Shown: positions 48,420-58,573, numbered from the stretch's first letter. The stretch: 64,000 nucleotides of DNA from Rhodococcus sp. (in: high G+C Gram-positive bacteria) (GCF_023264675.1 NZ_JAHFVG010000028.1:1-64000); one strand, 5' to 3'. Notes: generated by a model from the sequence alone, not told the origin. Numbers and translations: made by a program.

Positions 48420-48850
48420 GTCGGAAGGGGTACGTTCTGCAGTCGAACCTGTCCCCGCGCAATGGCTTTGCCGCTGTCCGTCGCGGTGATCGTGACGAGC
48501 CACAGCTGCTGTACTCGGCCCTGCTGGAGAGGTTCGGCGATCACGTCGACGCGCCCACCCTTGCTTGCTCGAAGAAAATCTGTGCCGTTGTGGACTCCGA
48601 CGGCGAACTCGCCGCGGTCCTTGACTGCTTCACTGGCGCCGATACTCGCTGCCGATTCGACGGCGGTGGTGTAAACGCCGCCGTGCACCACGCCCCAGGG
48701 GGTGAAGTGATCCTCGGTCAACTCGATGTGCCCCACGACCTTGGTGCCGGAAACCTCGTCGATCACCAGACCGGCAGCTGCCACGAACGGGCTCGCCTTG
48801 GCAAGGGCGTACTTCGCGGTCGGGCGGGGATCGAACTGTCCGAGGTTCAT
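48416..48850 (-). CDS. PaaI-type hotdog thioesterase
   Basis: A 144-residue acyl-CoA thioesterase of the hotdog fold. HFTPWGVVHGGVYTTAVESAAS near residue 48 is the family's active-site loop (HGG followed by Glu or Asp in the helix). The substrate is unknown. It is coupled to the MobA-MoeA gene by a four-base overlap (GTGA), although no functional link is obvious. ATG at 48850 is the start. Confidence 0.9.
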   Translation of the reverse strand: MNLGQFDPRPTAKYALAKASPFVAAAGLVIDEVSGTKVVGHIELTEDHFTPWGVVHGGVYTTAVESAASIGASEAVKDRGEFAVGVHNGTDFLRASKGGRVDVIAEPLQQGRVQQLWLVTITATDSGKAIARGQVRLQNVPLPT

Positions 48851-49060
48851 GCTCTCGAAGGTTAGTGCGTGAGCTCAGTCCGGTACACGACGGCTTCGCG
48901 GTGGCCCGTCGATTCCGCATCTCCCGCCGCTGCGCACCACCGACGGTAGCCAGGCCAATGACAAGGCGGTCAGTCCGATTATCAGTCCTGTTATCAACAT
49001 TGTTCGATAATGGACTGCGATCGGCCAATGAAATTCAGTCCTCTATGGCAAAGTGGCCTG

Positions 49061-50518
49061 ATGACTTCAGTCGGCAAACTACCCACCGAACTCGATGCCG
49101 GCGCGCTTGCCCTGCTGCTCGGCACGGTGGAAGGCGATGGGCAACCGCTCTATCGCGCGTTGTCCGACGCGCTTCGGCGCATCATCGCGGACGGGTCGAT
49201 CGGCGCGGGTAACCGCCTGCCGCCCGAGCGCGCGTTGTCGGCTGCGCTCGGAGTCAGTCGCGTGACGGTGACCTCGGCCTACAAGGCGCTTCGCGGCCAA
49301 GGCTGGGCCGAGGCGATACACGGGGCAGGTACCTTCGTCTCGATCCCCGTCGAGGAAACCTCGTGGGGCACGATGATGCGATCGGAATCTCCCGGCGTGC
49401 TCGACTTCGTCAATGCAGCTCCCGAGGCGTCGCCGTTTCTGGCGGCGGCGTACGCCGCTGCGTTGACGACGGTGAATTCGGCGCTCGCCGGACACGGATA
49501 TGCCCCGTCGGGCACGACGGCGCTACGCACCGCGATCGCGGCCAGGTACACCGAGCGAGGATTGCCGACGACCTCCGACCAGATCGTGGTCACCTCGGGC
49601 GCGGGCGACGCAACACATCTCGCATTCGAGACCTTCGCGCGGCCAGGTGATCGAGTGCTCGTCGAGCATCCGACCTACCCTGGAGTGGTCGAGGCTCTGG
49701 AAAGCGCTGGAGCGCTTGCTGTTCCGGTTCCGTTGGACGCGAGCGAGCCTGATGCGTTCGTCGACGATGCGGATCGTGCTGCACGACAGAGTGCACCGAC
49801 CCTGGCGTACCTGATGCCGGACTTCTCCAATCCTTCGGGAGCGAGAATGACCGCAGCCGGCCGACGGCGACTGGCGGCGACGATGGCGCGTCACGGAATC
49901 CTGACGGTTGTCGACGAGGTCGCCGCCGACCTGGCGCTCGACGGCATGCCCATGCTGGAGCCGTTCGGGGTTCCCACGCCGGGCACCGCGACCATCTCGA
50001 TCGGTTCACTGAGCAAGTCGGTGTGGGGTGGCCTTCGAGTCGGATGGGTGCGATCCGACCGCGAGCTCGTCGCCCGAATGGCGAGGACCTACGCCAGGCG
50101 GCAATTGTCGGTATCGGTGCTGGAGCAGGCGGTGGCACTGCATGTGCTGGCTCGCTACGACGACGTGCTTGCTGCGCGGCGCACGTGGCTGCGTGGACAA
50201 CGAGACCTGTTGGTCTCGCACATGAGGGCCGAACTCCCGGAGTGGACTTTCCGCGTGCCTGACGGTGGCTTGTCGCTGTGGTGTTCTCTGCCCGACGGAA
50301 TCACCTCCGACGACGTGGTGAGGCGTGCAGCGACGCGGAATCTGTTGCTTGCCCGAGGAACCCGATTCGGAACGGGGTATGCGTTCGACGATCGTCTGCG
50401 CCTGCCGTTCACCCGTCCCGCCGCGGAGTTGGGCGCCGCTGTTCGCGTTCTGGCGGAGACGTTCTCGGGCGCGGCCGGTGACGGCCATCCCGTGGAGCCG
50501 GCCGAGTTGGTCGTCTAG
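49061..50518 (+). CDS. MocR/PdxR-type regulator (GntR HTH fused to aminotransferase domain)
   Basis: A 485-residue fusion of a GntR winged helix (about 18-85, LPPERALSAALGVSRVTVTSAYKALRGQGW) and a PLP-dependent fold-type I aminotransferase-like domain. PLP features are TSGAGDATHLAF, PDFSNPSG and the PLP lysine in SIGSLSKSVWGGLRVGW. MocR proteins sense PLP or amino compounds and often control a neighbouring transporter or vitamin B6 gene; no such neighbour is obvious here. ATG 49061 is preferred, with ATG 49028 in frame. GATAAT at 49006-49011 is a possible -10 box. Confidence 0.9.
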   Translation: MTSVGKLPTELDAGALALLLGTVEGDGQPLYRALSDALRRIIADGSIGAGNRLPPERALSAALGVSRVTVTSAYKALRGQGWAEAIHGAGTFVSIPVEETSWGTMMRSESPGVLDFVNAAPEASPFLAAAYAAALTTVNSALAGHGYAPSGTTALRTAIAARYTERGLPTTSDQIVVTSGAGDATHLAFETFARPGDRVLVEHPTYPGVVEALESAGALAVPVPLDASEPDAFVDDADRAARQSAPTLAYLMPDFSNPSGARMTAAGRRRLAATMARHGILTVVDEVAADLALDGMPMLEPFGVPTPGTATISIGSLSKSVWGGLRVGWVRSDRELVARMARTYARRQLSVSVLEQAVALHVLARYDDVLAARRTWLRGQRDLLVSHMRAELPEWTFRVPDGGLSLWCSLPDGITSDDVVRRAATRNLLLARGTRFGTGYAFDDRLRLPFTRPAAELGAAVRVLAETFSGAAGDGHPVEPAELVV

Positions 50519-50522
50519 TCAC

Positions 50523-50825
50523 CTACTGCTCGAAGGCGAACCGAATCGAGGCGAGGTTCACCCGTCCGTCTCGTGACAGAACGCCCTCGGCTCGAAGTCG
50601 TTCCAGTTGTCGCGTCGCGAGGTGCGTTGCGGGCGTGCCGTTTGCGGACAACACCCGGTGCCACGGTAGATCAGCGGAGTCGGTACGCATGATCCACCCG
50701 ACGATTCGCGGACTGGACAAACCGGCGGCGGAGGCGATATCGCCGTAGGTGACCACGTTTCCCGCCGGAATCGAGGCGACGAGTGTGCGCACGCGCTCGA
50801 CCTGTTCCTCCGTGATCCGCGCCAT
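50523..50825 (-). CDS. Alkyltransferase-like protein (ATL, MGMT family)
   Basis: A 100-residue protein of the O6-methylguanine methyltransferase fold. The active-site PCHRV of true transferases is replaced by PWHRV near residue 54, the mark of ATL proteins that bind alkylated guanine and call in nucleotide excision repair instead of repairing directly. The DNA-binding segment is GNVVTYGDIASAAGLSSPRIVGWIM. It ends near the MocR stop and corresponds to Rv3204. It begins directly after the alpha/beta hydrolase gene on the same strand. Confidence 0.92.
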   Translation of the reverse strand: MARITEEQVERVRTLVASIPAGNVVTYGDIASAAGLSSPRIVGWIMRTDSADLPWHRVLSANGTPATHLATRQLERLRAEGVLSRDGRVNLASIRFAFEQ

Positions 50826-51602
50826 CTACAGCACCCTGCGCACCAGCTCGGCGACCTCCGCGGGCTTCGCTTGCGCGACCATGTGGTCGCAATCGAGCTC
50901 GACAACGCTCAGGTGGTCACCCAGACGCTCGCGCAGTGCGGTCTTGAATTCTTCACTGACATAAGGAGGCTGGACGCGCATGGCTTGGACGAGCACTGTC
51001 GGAGTCCCCGCCGGAGGCACGACCAGTGGACGTACAAGTTCACCCCACGATGCGACGATCGCGGGGGTCGAGATTCGCCAGGTGACCCGTCCGTTGTCCG
51101 CCGAGATCAGATGATCGGTCACCTCCTGCTCCAGCAACTCGACCGGAACGTCGGCCCAGGCACCGTTGATCTTTTCGGACTTGGCCTCCTCGGCGTCGGT
51201 GTAGTCGGGGAACTTGGCCGTCAGTCCGGCAACCTCGAGGAGATCCGCTGCATCGAGTTCGATCGCCGGATCCAGAAGGACCACGGCGCGCACCAGCTCG
51301 GGGTGAGCCTGCGCCAGGTGGAGGGCAAGTGCGCCGCCGTACGAGTGGCCGAGAACCAGTACCGGTCCACGAGCCTCGCGCCTCACGAGCGATGCGAGTC
51401 CCTCGACCTGCGCGACGATGTCCCACGGCGGCGTCCACGGTGATCGGCCGTGGCCGATGAGATCCGGTGCCAGAATGCGAGCATCACCGAGGTGGTTCTC
51501 GGCCAAGTGAGCCCAGCGGGCACCATGACCCGTCATACCGTGAATTGCGAGGATTTCCGGACCGTCGGCGGGCCCGTAGGCGGTGAAGTTCAGCTCGTGC
51601 AT
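50826..51602 (-). CDS. Alpha/beta hydrolase (LipV-like)
   Basis: A 258-residue serine hydrolase. The oxyanion strand is ILAIHGMTGHGARW, the nucleophile elbow GHSYGG near residue 95, an acid probably in VLLDPAIEL or a later Asp, and the catalytic His in DCDHMVAQAKP near 242. It corresponds to Rv3203 (lipV). No signal peptide is visible. CATAGT lies seven bases before the ATG on the coding strand and there is no ribosome binding site, which again fits a leaderless message. It diverges from adnA. Confidence 0.9.
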   Translation of the reverse strand: MHELNFTAYGPADGPEILAIHGMTGHGARWAHLAENHLGDARILAPDLIGHGRSPWTPPWDIVAQVEGLASLVRREARGPVLVLGHSYGGALALHLAQAHPELVRAVVLLDPAIELDAADLLEVAGLTAKFPDYTDAEEAKSEKINGAWADVPVELLEQEVTDHLISADNGRVTWRISTPAIVASWGELVRPLVVPPAGTPTVLVQAMRVQPPYVSEEFKTALRERLGDHLSVVELDCDHMVAQAKPAEVAELVRRVL

Positions 51603-51733
51603 GGACTCGACTATGCCGTATCGGTGTGAAGTTGCTCCGCTCTGCGGTCGAGTTGCTGCGCCGCGACGCAGTCCCGGCAGCGCACAGCCGACCGGTGACC
51701 GAGTGTGTCGGTAGGGCGTGATGCAATCGGACC

Positions 51734-54700
51734 ATGATCACAGGGGGCCCGGCGGGCAACACAGCGGACACCGGGGGTAGGCACGGCGGTGCTGCCACGC
51801 TCGTGCGCGCCCCGCGGGTGTCCGTCCCCGGTCGCACCTGGACGGGCGCCGCGCACTCTCTGCTCGTCAGCGAGCCCGATGCCGCATCGGCCGCCGCCGA
51901 CGGTTCTCCGGCGTGGAACCCATGGCAGGTTCTGGGCGGGCCCGGCACCGGAAAGTCGTCACTGGTGGCCGACTACGCGGTATCGCGGATCGTGTCCGGT
52001 GATCCCGAGTCGGTACTCGTTCTCACACAATCGAAGCGCGCAGCGCTGTCGATGCGCGAGCAGATCACGAACGGTCTGTTCGCGGGCGAGCACTCGGCGC
52101 GCGCCACCAGAGAACCGCTGGTGCGCACCGTTCACTCCTACGCGTTCGCGGTGCTGCGGCTACAGGCAGCGGTGTACGGCAATCCGCCGCCACGGCTGCT
52201 GACCGGCGCCGAGCAAGATGCGGTGGTGCGTGAGATGCTCCGCGGAGACATCGAGGACGGGGCACTCGACTGGCCGGATCGGTTGCGTCCTGCGCTCGGA
52301 ATGGGCGGCTTCGTGACCGCTGTCCGCGATCTGATGCTGCGCTCGTCCGAGCGCGGCATCGGTCCCGAAGATCTGGTCAAGCTGGGGCGCAAGCACTCAC
52401 GGCCGGAATGGGTCGCCGTCGGTAAGTTCGCCGGCCGATACGAGCAGGCGATGTTGCTGCGCGGCGCGGTCGGTGTCGAGGCCGCGGGAGCGTCTGCACC
52501 GGGGCTTGACGCAGCCGAACTGATCGGCAGTGCATTGATGGCCTTCGCAACCGACCCGGATCTGCTGCACGCAGAACGTCGGCGAATCAGGCATCTCGTC
52601 GTCGACGATGCCCAACACCTCGATCCGCAGGCCGCCGAACTGATCAGGCTCGTCGGAAGCAACACCGAATCGACCGTCGTCGCCGGCGATCCGGATCAAT
52701 CGGTGTTCACCTTTCGAGGCGCCGACCCCACGTTCGTCGCCGATCTCGCAGATCCGGGGGATGCACGTCGCCTGGTGCTCGCGCACAACTTTCGCAGTAC
52801 CGCGCCCGTCGCGAAGATCGCCGGAATCATCGCCGGTCGAATTCCAGGGGGTAATCGTCACCGGGGCGCCGAGCCTGTCGCCGAACCCCGGTACGGCGAG
52901 ACGCGGACGGTCGTGCGGGTGTTCGCCTCGGCGGCAAAGGAAGCCGCCCTCATCGCCGACGTCATGCGTCGTGCTCACCTCGTCGACGGCATGCCCTGGT
53001 CGGACATGGCAGTGGTGGTGAGATCGGTCCCGCGGATGGTTGCTCCACTGCGCCGGGCCTTGCAGGGTGCCGGTGTTCCCCTTGTGACTCCGGCGTCCGA
53101 ACTCCCGCTGCACCGTCAGCACGGAGCCGTCGGTTTGCTCTTGGTCCTCCGCGCGCTCGTCGATCCCTCCTTCGACGGTGAAGACGCGCTTGCGCTGCTC
53201 TCCGGGCCGGTAGGGGGCGCAGATCCGGTGAGCCTTCGTCGACTCCGCCGAGGCGTCCGACGCATCGAACTGGCGGCGGGCGGTGAACGCGACTCGTCCG
53301 AGTTGCTGCGCGCAGCCATCGTCGGCGCAGGCGTGACCACAGACCGCGCCGGCGGTCGCCGTGCTCGTTCGGAGTGGGTCGCCGCACTGTCCGACGTCGA
53401 GTCGGCGCCTCTGCGCAAAGTTCTCGGTGTGATCCGCAAAGCAAACTCGGTGGTGCGTGCAGGTCGGGGAGTGGAGGATGTGCTGTGGGCGACCTGGCAG
53501 GCATCAGGACTCGAACGCCGATGGTCCTCGGCATCGGCGTGGGGTGGATCCGCGGGGGCGCAGGCAGACCGAGATCTCGACGCCGTCGTCGCGCTGTTCG
53601 ACGCGGCCGCTGCGTATGTGGACCGGCTTCCGCAGGCACGCCTCGGCGGGTTCGTGGAATACATTTCACAGCAGCAGATTCCGACGTCGAACTCCCTTCG
53701 ATCGACGGTCGTGGCCGATGCCGTGACCTTGCTCAGCGCACATTCCGCAGCCGGACGCGAGTGGGAGCTCGTTGCCGTGGCCGGGGTCCAGGAAGGACTG
53801 TGGCCGGGGTTGCGGGCCCGAGGAAGTTTGCTCGGTACCGAATCGCTCGTCGATCTCGCATCGGGCTTGGCCGAGGCAGGCAAATTGATCGACGCCACAC
53901 TGTCCAAGACTGCGCCCCTCTTGGCCGAGGAAAGAAAGCTGTTCATGGTCGCGTGCAGCCGCGCACGATCGGTTCTGCTCGTGACGGCTGTCGATTCCAG
54001 CACCGGTGACACCGATCTCGTCCGATCCAGGTTCCTCGACGAACTGTCGGGAGGCGACGAGAACCCGGAGCTGCCCGAGGTCGAGTCCGACGCCGAGCCG
54101 GACGGGCGAGTACTTGCCCTGCCGATGCTGGTCGCCGAACTTCGCGGTGTCGTGTGCGATCCTGCTGTTGCCGAAGATGACCCGGCAACACGGTCACGCG
54201 CTGCGCGTCAGCTTGCGAGGCTCGCCGCAGCGGGGGTGAAGGGTGCCCACCCCGACGAATGGTTCGGAGTCGGCGGCGTCAGCACTACCGCACCGCTCTG
54301 GAACCCGGGGGACGGGCCGGTTCCGCTGTCACCCTCGACGGTCGAGCAGCTCACCACCTGTCCGCTTCGCTGGATGCTCGATCGGCACGGCGGAAACGAC
54401 GGGGCCAATACTCACGCTGTGACGGGAACACTCGTGCATACGCTCGTGCAGGCGGTCGCGGGCAAGATGCCGCCGGATCAGGTTCGTCGGGCACTGGAAA
54501 CTGCTTGGGATGCAGTAGATCTGGGATCGCAGTGGTTCTCTCGACACGAGCTCGACCGTACCGGGGTGATGTTGGAGACCTTCGAAACGTGGCTTCGTGG
54601 AAGCCGCGGAGAATTGACCGAGGCCGGCGTGGAGGTCAAGGTCGACGGGGTGCTGGAGGCGCGATCGGACGACGAGCCGTCGGTCGCTCTGCGCGGCCGA

Positions 54701-55102
54701 ATCGACAGGCTGGAGCACGACCCGGATGGGCGCCCGGTGATCATCGATGTGAAGACCGCGAAGACCGTGATGTCCAAGGAAGACGCGCGCAACCACAATC
54801 AACTCGCTACATATCAGGTCGCGGCAGCTGCGGGAGCGATCGAGGGCGAGCCGGCCGGCGAACCCGGCGGAGCCCGATTGGTGTTCGTCGCCAAGCCTCA
54901 CAACAAGGATGGCGCGACCGAGCGAATTCAGGAGGCTCCCACACCGGAGAAGCTGGGTGAATGGCGCGATATCGTTCATCGGGCAGCTGCGGCGACGCAG
55001 GGCCCGATGTTCGAGGCGTACGTCAACGACGGATGCAGGCACTGTCCGGTCAAGTCCAGTTGCCCAGCGCACGAGACCGGTAGGCAGGTGACGGACAATT
55101 GA
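51734..55102 (+). CDS. adnA: AdnA subunit of the AdnAB helicase-nuclease
   Basis: A 1122-residue UvrD-like helicase with a C-terminal RecB-type nuclease. Walker A GGPGTGKSSLV lies near residue 74 and a variant Walker B VVDDAQHLDP near 292 (DDAQ in place of DExQ, as in mycobacteria). The nuclease motif IIDVKTAK lies near 1005. Four cysteines for a 4Fe-4S cluster are TCPLR near 877 and CRHCPVKSSC near 1100. With AdnB it resects double-strand breaks, replacing RecBCD in actinobacteria. It overlaps adnB by four bases. Confidence 0.95.
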   Translation: MITGGPAGNTADTGGRHGGAATLVRAPRVSVPGRTWTGAAHSLLVSEPDAASAAADGSPAWNPWQVLGGPGTGKSSLVADYAVSRIVSGDPESVLVLTQSKRAALSMREQITNGLFAGEHSARATREPLVRTVHSYAFAVLRLQAAVYGNPPPRLLTGAEQDAVVREMLRGDIEDGALDWPDRLRPALGMGGFVTAVRDLMLRSSERGIGPEDLVKLGRKHSRPEWVAVGKFAGRYEQAMLLRGAVGVEAAGASAPGLDAAELIGSALMAFATDPDLLHAERRRIRHLVVDDAQHLDPQAAELIRLVGSNTESTVVAGDPDQSVFTFRGADPTFVADLADPGDARRLVLAHNFRSTAPVAKIAGIIAGRIPGGNRHRGAEPVAEPRYGETRTVVRVFASAAKEAALIADVMRRAHLVDGMPWSDMAVVVRSVPRMVAPLRRALQGAGVPLVTPASELPLHRQHGAVGLLLVLRALVDPSFDGEDALALLSGPVGGADPVSLRRLRRGVRRIELAAGGERDSSELLRAAIVGAGVTTDRAGGRRARSEWVAALSDVESAPLRKVLGVIRKANSVVRAGRGVEDVLWATWQASGLERRWSSASAWGGSAGAQADRDLDAVVALFDAAAAYVDRLPQARLGGFVEYISQQQIPTSNSLRSTVVADAVTLLSAHSAAGREWELVAVAGVQEGLWPGLRARGSLLGTESLVDLASGLAEAGKLIDATLSKTAPLLAEERKLFMVACSRARSVLLVTAVDSSTGDTDLVRSRFLDELSGGDENPELPEVESDAEPDGRVLALPMLVAELRGVVCDPAVAEDDPATRSRAARQLARLAAAGVKGAHPDEWFGVGGVSTTAPLWNPGDGPVPLSPSTVEQLTTCPLRWMLDRHGGNDGANTHAVTGTLVHTLVQAVAGKMPPDQVRRALETAWDAVDLGSQWFSRHELDRTGVMLETFETWLRGSRGELTEAGVEVKVDGVLEARSDDEPSVALRGRIDRLEHDPDGRPVIIDVKTAKTVMSKEDARNHNQLATYQVAAAAGAIEGEPAGEPGGARLVFVAKPHNKDGATERIQEAPTPEKLGEWRDIVHRAAAATQGPMFEAYVNDGCRHCPVKSSCPAHETGRQVTDN

Positions 55103-58100
55103 ACACTCGTACGGCTTCACCGCGGAGTTCGAGCACTCGTACTCAGCCGCGTATCGACCCCATCGAACTTGCACGTGCGCTCGGGCAGAAGCATCCACCG
55201 ACGCCGGAGCAGGCGGCCGTGATCTCCGCACCCCTCGGTCCCACGTTGGTCGTGGCCGGTGCAGGTGCAGGCAAGACCGAAACGATGGCTGCTCGCGTGG
55301 TCTGGATGGTGGCGAACGAACTAGTCGACCCCGACAGTGTTCTCGGGCTCACCTTCACGCGAAAAGCCGCCCAGCAACTGACCTCTCGCATTCGAGCTCG
55401 ATTGGCGCGTCTTGCCGGGTCCGACCTCGTTCGTGCCCTGGACCCGAGTCTGAAACTTCGCGACCGAATCACCTCGGGCGAGCCGGAAGTGAGCACCTAT
55501 CACTCGTATGCGGGGCGGCTCCTGTCCGAGCACGGCCTGCTGCTTCCGATGGAACCCTCGGCCACGCTGCTGTCCGAAACCGAGCTGTGGCAGCTTGCGC
55601 ATCGCGTCGTCAGTACGTGGGATGGAGACCTCGATACCGATCGCAATCCCACCTCGATCACCGAAGCCGTGCTGGCACTGTCCGGTCAGCTTGCGGAGCA
55701 TCTGGTGGATCCGGACGAGCTGCGCAGTGCACACACAGATCTCGATCAATTGGTGCACATGCTCGGTCCCGGTCCCAAGCAGCGTGGTGGCCCGTCGAAG
55801 ACACTTCTCGACATTCTCGACGCACAACACAAGCGAGTCGCGCTCCTGCCTCTGGTGGAGCGGCTGGACCAGACTTTGCGACGAGAAGGCGCACTCGACT
55901 TCGGTAGCCAGATGTCGTTGGCCGCACGCGTTGCCGCGGACCACGCCGATGTCGGTCGCTCCGAGCGTGAGAGGTTTCGTCTCGTTCTGCTCGACGAATA
56001 TCAAGACACCGGCCACGCGCAGCGAGTTCTGCTGTCGTCCTTGTTCGGTGGCGGTTCGGACCGAACGCTCGCGCTGACCGCCGTGGGCGATCCGATGCAG
56101 TCCATCTACGGCTGGCGCGGCGCGTCGGCGGCCAACCTGCCCCGGTTCGCCACCGATTTTCCGCTCGTGGACGGATCTCCCGCGCCGCGCCTGGAACTGC
56201 TGACCAGTTTTCGCAATCCACCCGAGGCACTTGCGCTCGCGAATCGGATCACCGAACCGCTGAGGCAGAGCGGTGTGCCGGTGCAGACGTTGCGCGCACG
56301 ATCGGGGGCGACACCGGGTGACGTTCGTCTTGCCGTCACGGCAACGGTGATCGACGAGCGAGAATGGGTCGCCGACTGCATCGCCGCCGAATTCCGCCGT
56401 GCCAGAGCCGAGGAGATGCCGCCACCGACGGCAGCGGTGTTGGTGCGCCGCAACGCCGATGCCGAACCGATCGCCGAGGCGCTTCGCAGCCGAGGCCTAC
56501 CAGTCGAAGTGGTCGGCCTCGGCGGGCTACTGCACATCCCGGAGATTGCCGACGTGATCTCCATGCTCAGGTTGGTCGCCGACCCGCTCGCCGGCAGTGC
56601 CGCGATGCGAATTCTGACCGGATCCCGATGGCAGATAGGTGCAGCGGACCTGAGGGCGCTCTCGCGGCGGTCACGCGAGCTGGGAATACGGGGTGGGTTC
56701 GGCACTCCGGGCAAAGTCGACGATCCCGCGGCGTTGGAAGCGGCGCTGGAAAGTTCGCTGCCGGGCGAACAGTCGGAAGAGGCCGGGTTGGCCGACGCCA
56801 TTGCCGATCCGGGTTCGGCCGAGAGATATTCGGACACCGGATTTCGGCGAATCTCGGCACTGGCGGCAGAGCTCCAGACTTTGCGTGGTCGGATCGGCCA
56901 ACCCCTCACCGAGCTCGTCACCGATATCGAGCGCGCGATGGGCATCGGTATCGAAGCCCAGGCGCGAACCGCCGTCGGCGTATCCGGCGGAGTCGGACGC
57001 GAACACCTGGACGAGTTCGCCGTCGTGGTAGCGGACTATGCGGACAATCCGAGCGCGACGATCACCGGCTTCCTGTCGTTTCTGGCCGCCGCCGAAACAG
57101 TCGAAAACGGCCTGGCGCCGGGAGAGGTCGAGGTCGCCGCGCATCGAGTCCAAGTTCTCACGGTGCACTCGGCGAAGGGTCTGGAATGGGAAGTCGTCGC
57201 TGTGCCTCACGTGGCGAAGGGTGTGTTCCCGTCGTCCACCGCGTCGTCGACATGGCTCGGGGCGATGGCGGAACTACCACCGACGTTGCGGGGAGACCGA
57301 GCTATCGTCGACGAGGCTGGGCAAATGTCCGAGGGCGTGCCCGTCCTCGAGTTGAATGATCTCTACAACCGAAAAGATCTGCAGGACGCCATCGATCGGC
57401 ACAAGGATGCGCTCGCGCGCAGGAAGCTTGCCGAGGACCGCAGGTTGTTCTACGTCGCGTTGACCCGCACCGAACGTGCGCTGTTCGTCTCGGCGCATCA
57501 CTGGGACGAAACATCGACCAAGCCTCGAGGGCCGTCCGAGTTCCTGGACGAACTGAAGACACTGGTCGACGAGCGACCGGCACGCGATGCGAATCCGGTG
57601 GCGCGCGTCGAGGAGTGGGCGCTCTCGCCCGAAGATGGTGCTGTCAATCCGCTTGCATCCGAACCGCATTCGGCCAGTTGGCCGCGAGATCCGCTCGGAT
57701 CCAGGCGGGTCGGCGTCGAAGCAGGGGTCCAGGCCGTCCTGGATGCTCTTGCTGCCGACGCTGCTCTTGATACTGACGCTGCTCTTGCTGCCGACGCTGC
57801 TCGTGACACTGACGCTGGTGATGCCGGTGCTTCGGGTGCCGAGGATCCCGAGAACTGGGCTGCCGACGTCGATGCCTTGCTCGCCGAGCGAGAGGAGCGG
57901 TCGAAGTCGACCGTCGACGTCCGTCTGCCCGAGAATCTCTCGGTCAGTCAGCTCGTCGACCTGGCGGCGGACCCTGATGCGTTGGCCGCCAGGTTGAGGC
58001 GACCGCTGCCGTACCCGCCGAATCCGTTGGCCAGGAGAGGTACTGCCTTCCATGCGTGGATCGAACGCCGGTTCGGTGCTACCCGATTGCTCGATCTGGA

Positions 58101-58563
58101 CGAATTGCCGGGCTCGGCGGACACGGGTGCCGCGGCGGACGTCGATCTGGAGACCCTGCAGCAGGCATTCCTCGATTCCGACTGGTCCCTGAGGAGCCCG
58201 ATCGAGGTCGAGGTGCCGTTCGAAACTTCCGTTGCCGGGACTGTTCTGCGCGGCAGGATCGACGCCGTGTTCGCAGATTCGGACGGCGGCTGGACAGTGA
58301 TCGACTGGAAAACCGGTGCCGAACCGAGCGCGACCGAGGAGAAGTCGGTGGTGATGCAGTTGGCTGCCTATCGCATTGCCTGGGCCGAGTTGATGTCGGC
58401 GTCGCGCTCGGAGCCGATTCCGCTGGACAAGGTCCGAGCGGCATTCCACTACGTGAGGAGCGGACGGACCATCGCGCCGATCGATCTTCCTGATGGCAAC
58501 GCTCTTGCGGCTCTGATCGCCGGTACCGATGTGCCGCCGATGCCGGTTACACCAAACGCCTGA
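55099..58563 (+). CDS. adnB: AdnB subunit of the AdnAB helicase-nuclease
   Basis: A 1154-residue helicase-nuclease, the main motor of AdnAB. Walker A VVAGAGAGKTETMAAR lies near residue 52, Walker B LLDEYQDTGH near 297, GDPMQSIYGWRGA near 330, and HSAKGLEWEVV near 690. The nuclease motif VIDWKTGAEPS lies near 1070. The start is a TTG at 55099 inside a TTGA overlap with adnA, so the subunits are made together. A short 36-base tandem repeat at 57745-57816 encodes an Ala/Asp-rich linker before the nuclease domain. Confidence 0.95.
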   Translation: MNTRTASPRSSSTRTQPRIDPIELARALGQKHPPTPEQAAVISAPLGPTLVVAGAGAGKTETMAARVVWMVANELVDPDSVLGLTFTRKAAQQLTSRIRARLARLAGSDLVRALDPSLKLRDRITSGEPEVSTYHSYAGRLLSEHGLLLPMEPSATLLSETELWQLAHRVVSTWDGDLDTDRNPTSITEAVLALSGQLAEHLVDPDELRSAHTDLDQLVHMLGPGPKQRGGPSKTLLDILDAQHKRVALLPLVERLDQTLRREGALDFGSQMSLAARVAADHADVGRSERERFRLVLLDEYQDTGHAQRVLLSSLFGGGSDRTLALTAVGDPMQSIYGWRGASAANLPRFATDFPLVDGSPAPRLELLTSFRNPPEALALANRITEPLRQSGVPVQTLRARSGATPGDVRLAVTATVIDEREWVADCIAAEFRRARAEEMPPPTAAVLVRRNADAEPIAEALRSRGLPVEVVGLGGLLHIPEIADVISMLRLVADPLAGSAAMRILTGSRWQIGAADLRALSRRSRELGIRGGFGTPGKVDDPAALEAALESSLPGEQSEEAGLADAIADPGSAERYSDTGFRRISALAAELQTLRGRIGQPLTELVTDIERAMGIGIEAQARTAVGVSGGVGREHLDEFAVVVADYADNPSATITGFLSFLAAAETVENGLAPGEVEVAAHRVQVLTVHSAKGLEWEVVAVPHVAKGVFPSSTASSTWLGAMAELPPTLRGDRAIVDEAGQMSEGVPVLELNDLYNRKDLQDAIDRHKDALARRKLAEDRRLFYVALTRTERALFVSAHHWDETSTKPRGPSEFLDELKTLVDERPARDANPVARVEEWALSPEDGAVNPLASEPHSASWPRDPLGSRRVGVEAGVQAVLDALAADAALDTDAALAADAARDTDAGDAGASGAEDPENWAADVDALLAEREERSKSTVDVRLPENLSVSQLVDLAADPDALAARLRRPLPYPPNPLARRGTAFHAWIERRFGATRLLDLDELPGSADTGAAADVDLETLQQAFLDSDWSLRSPIEVEVPFETSVAGTVLRGRIDAVFADSDGGWTVIDWKTGAEPSATEEKSVVMQLAAYRIAWAELMSASRSEPIPLDKVRAAFHYVRSGRTIAPIDLPDGNALAALIAGTDVPPMPVTPNA
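57745..57816 (+). repeat. 36-base tandem repeat in the adnB linker
   Basis: Two head-to-tail 36-base units (57745-57780 and 57781-57816) that differ at two positions. They encode the Ala/Asp-rich linker between helicase and nuclease domains, so unit changes keep the frame. Confidence 0.85.
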
Positions 58564-58573
58564 CGTTCTCGCC

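Noticed and set aside
58060..58500. Plus-strand frame rich in Arg/Gly inside adnB
   Set aside because: It is an alternate frame of the AdnB nuclease domain, where the real frame has VIDWKTG.
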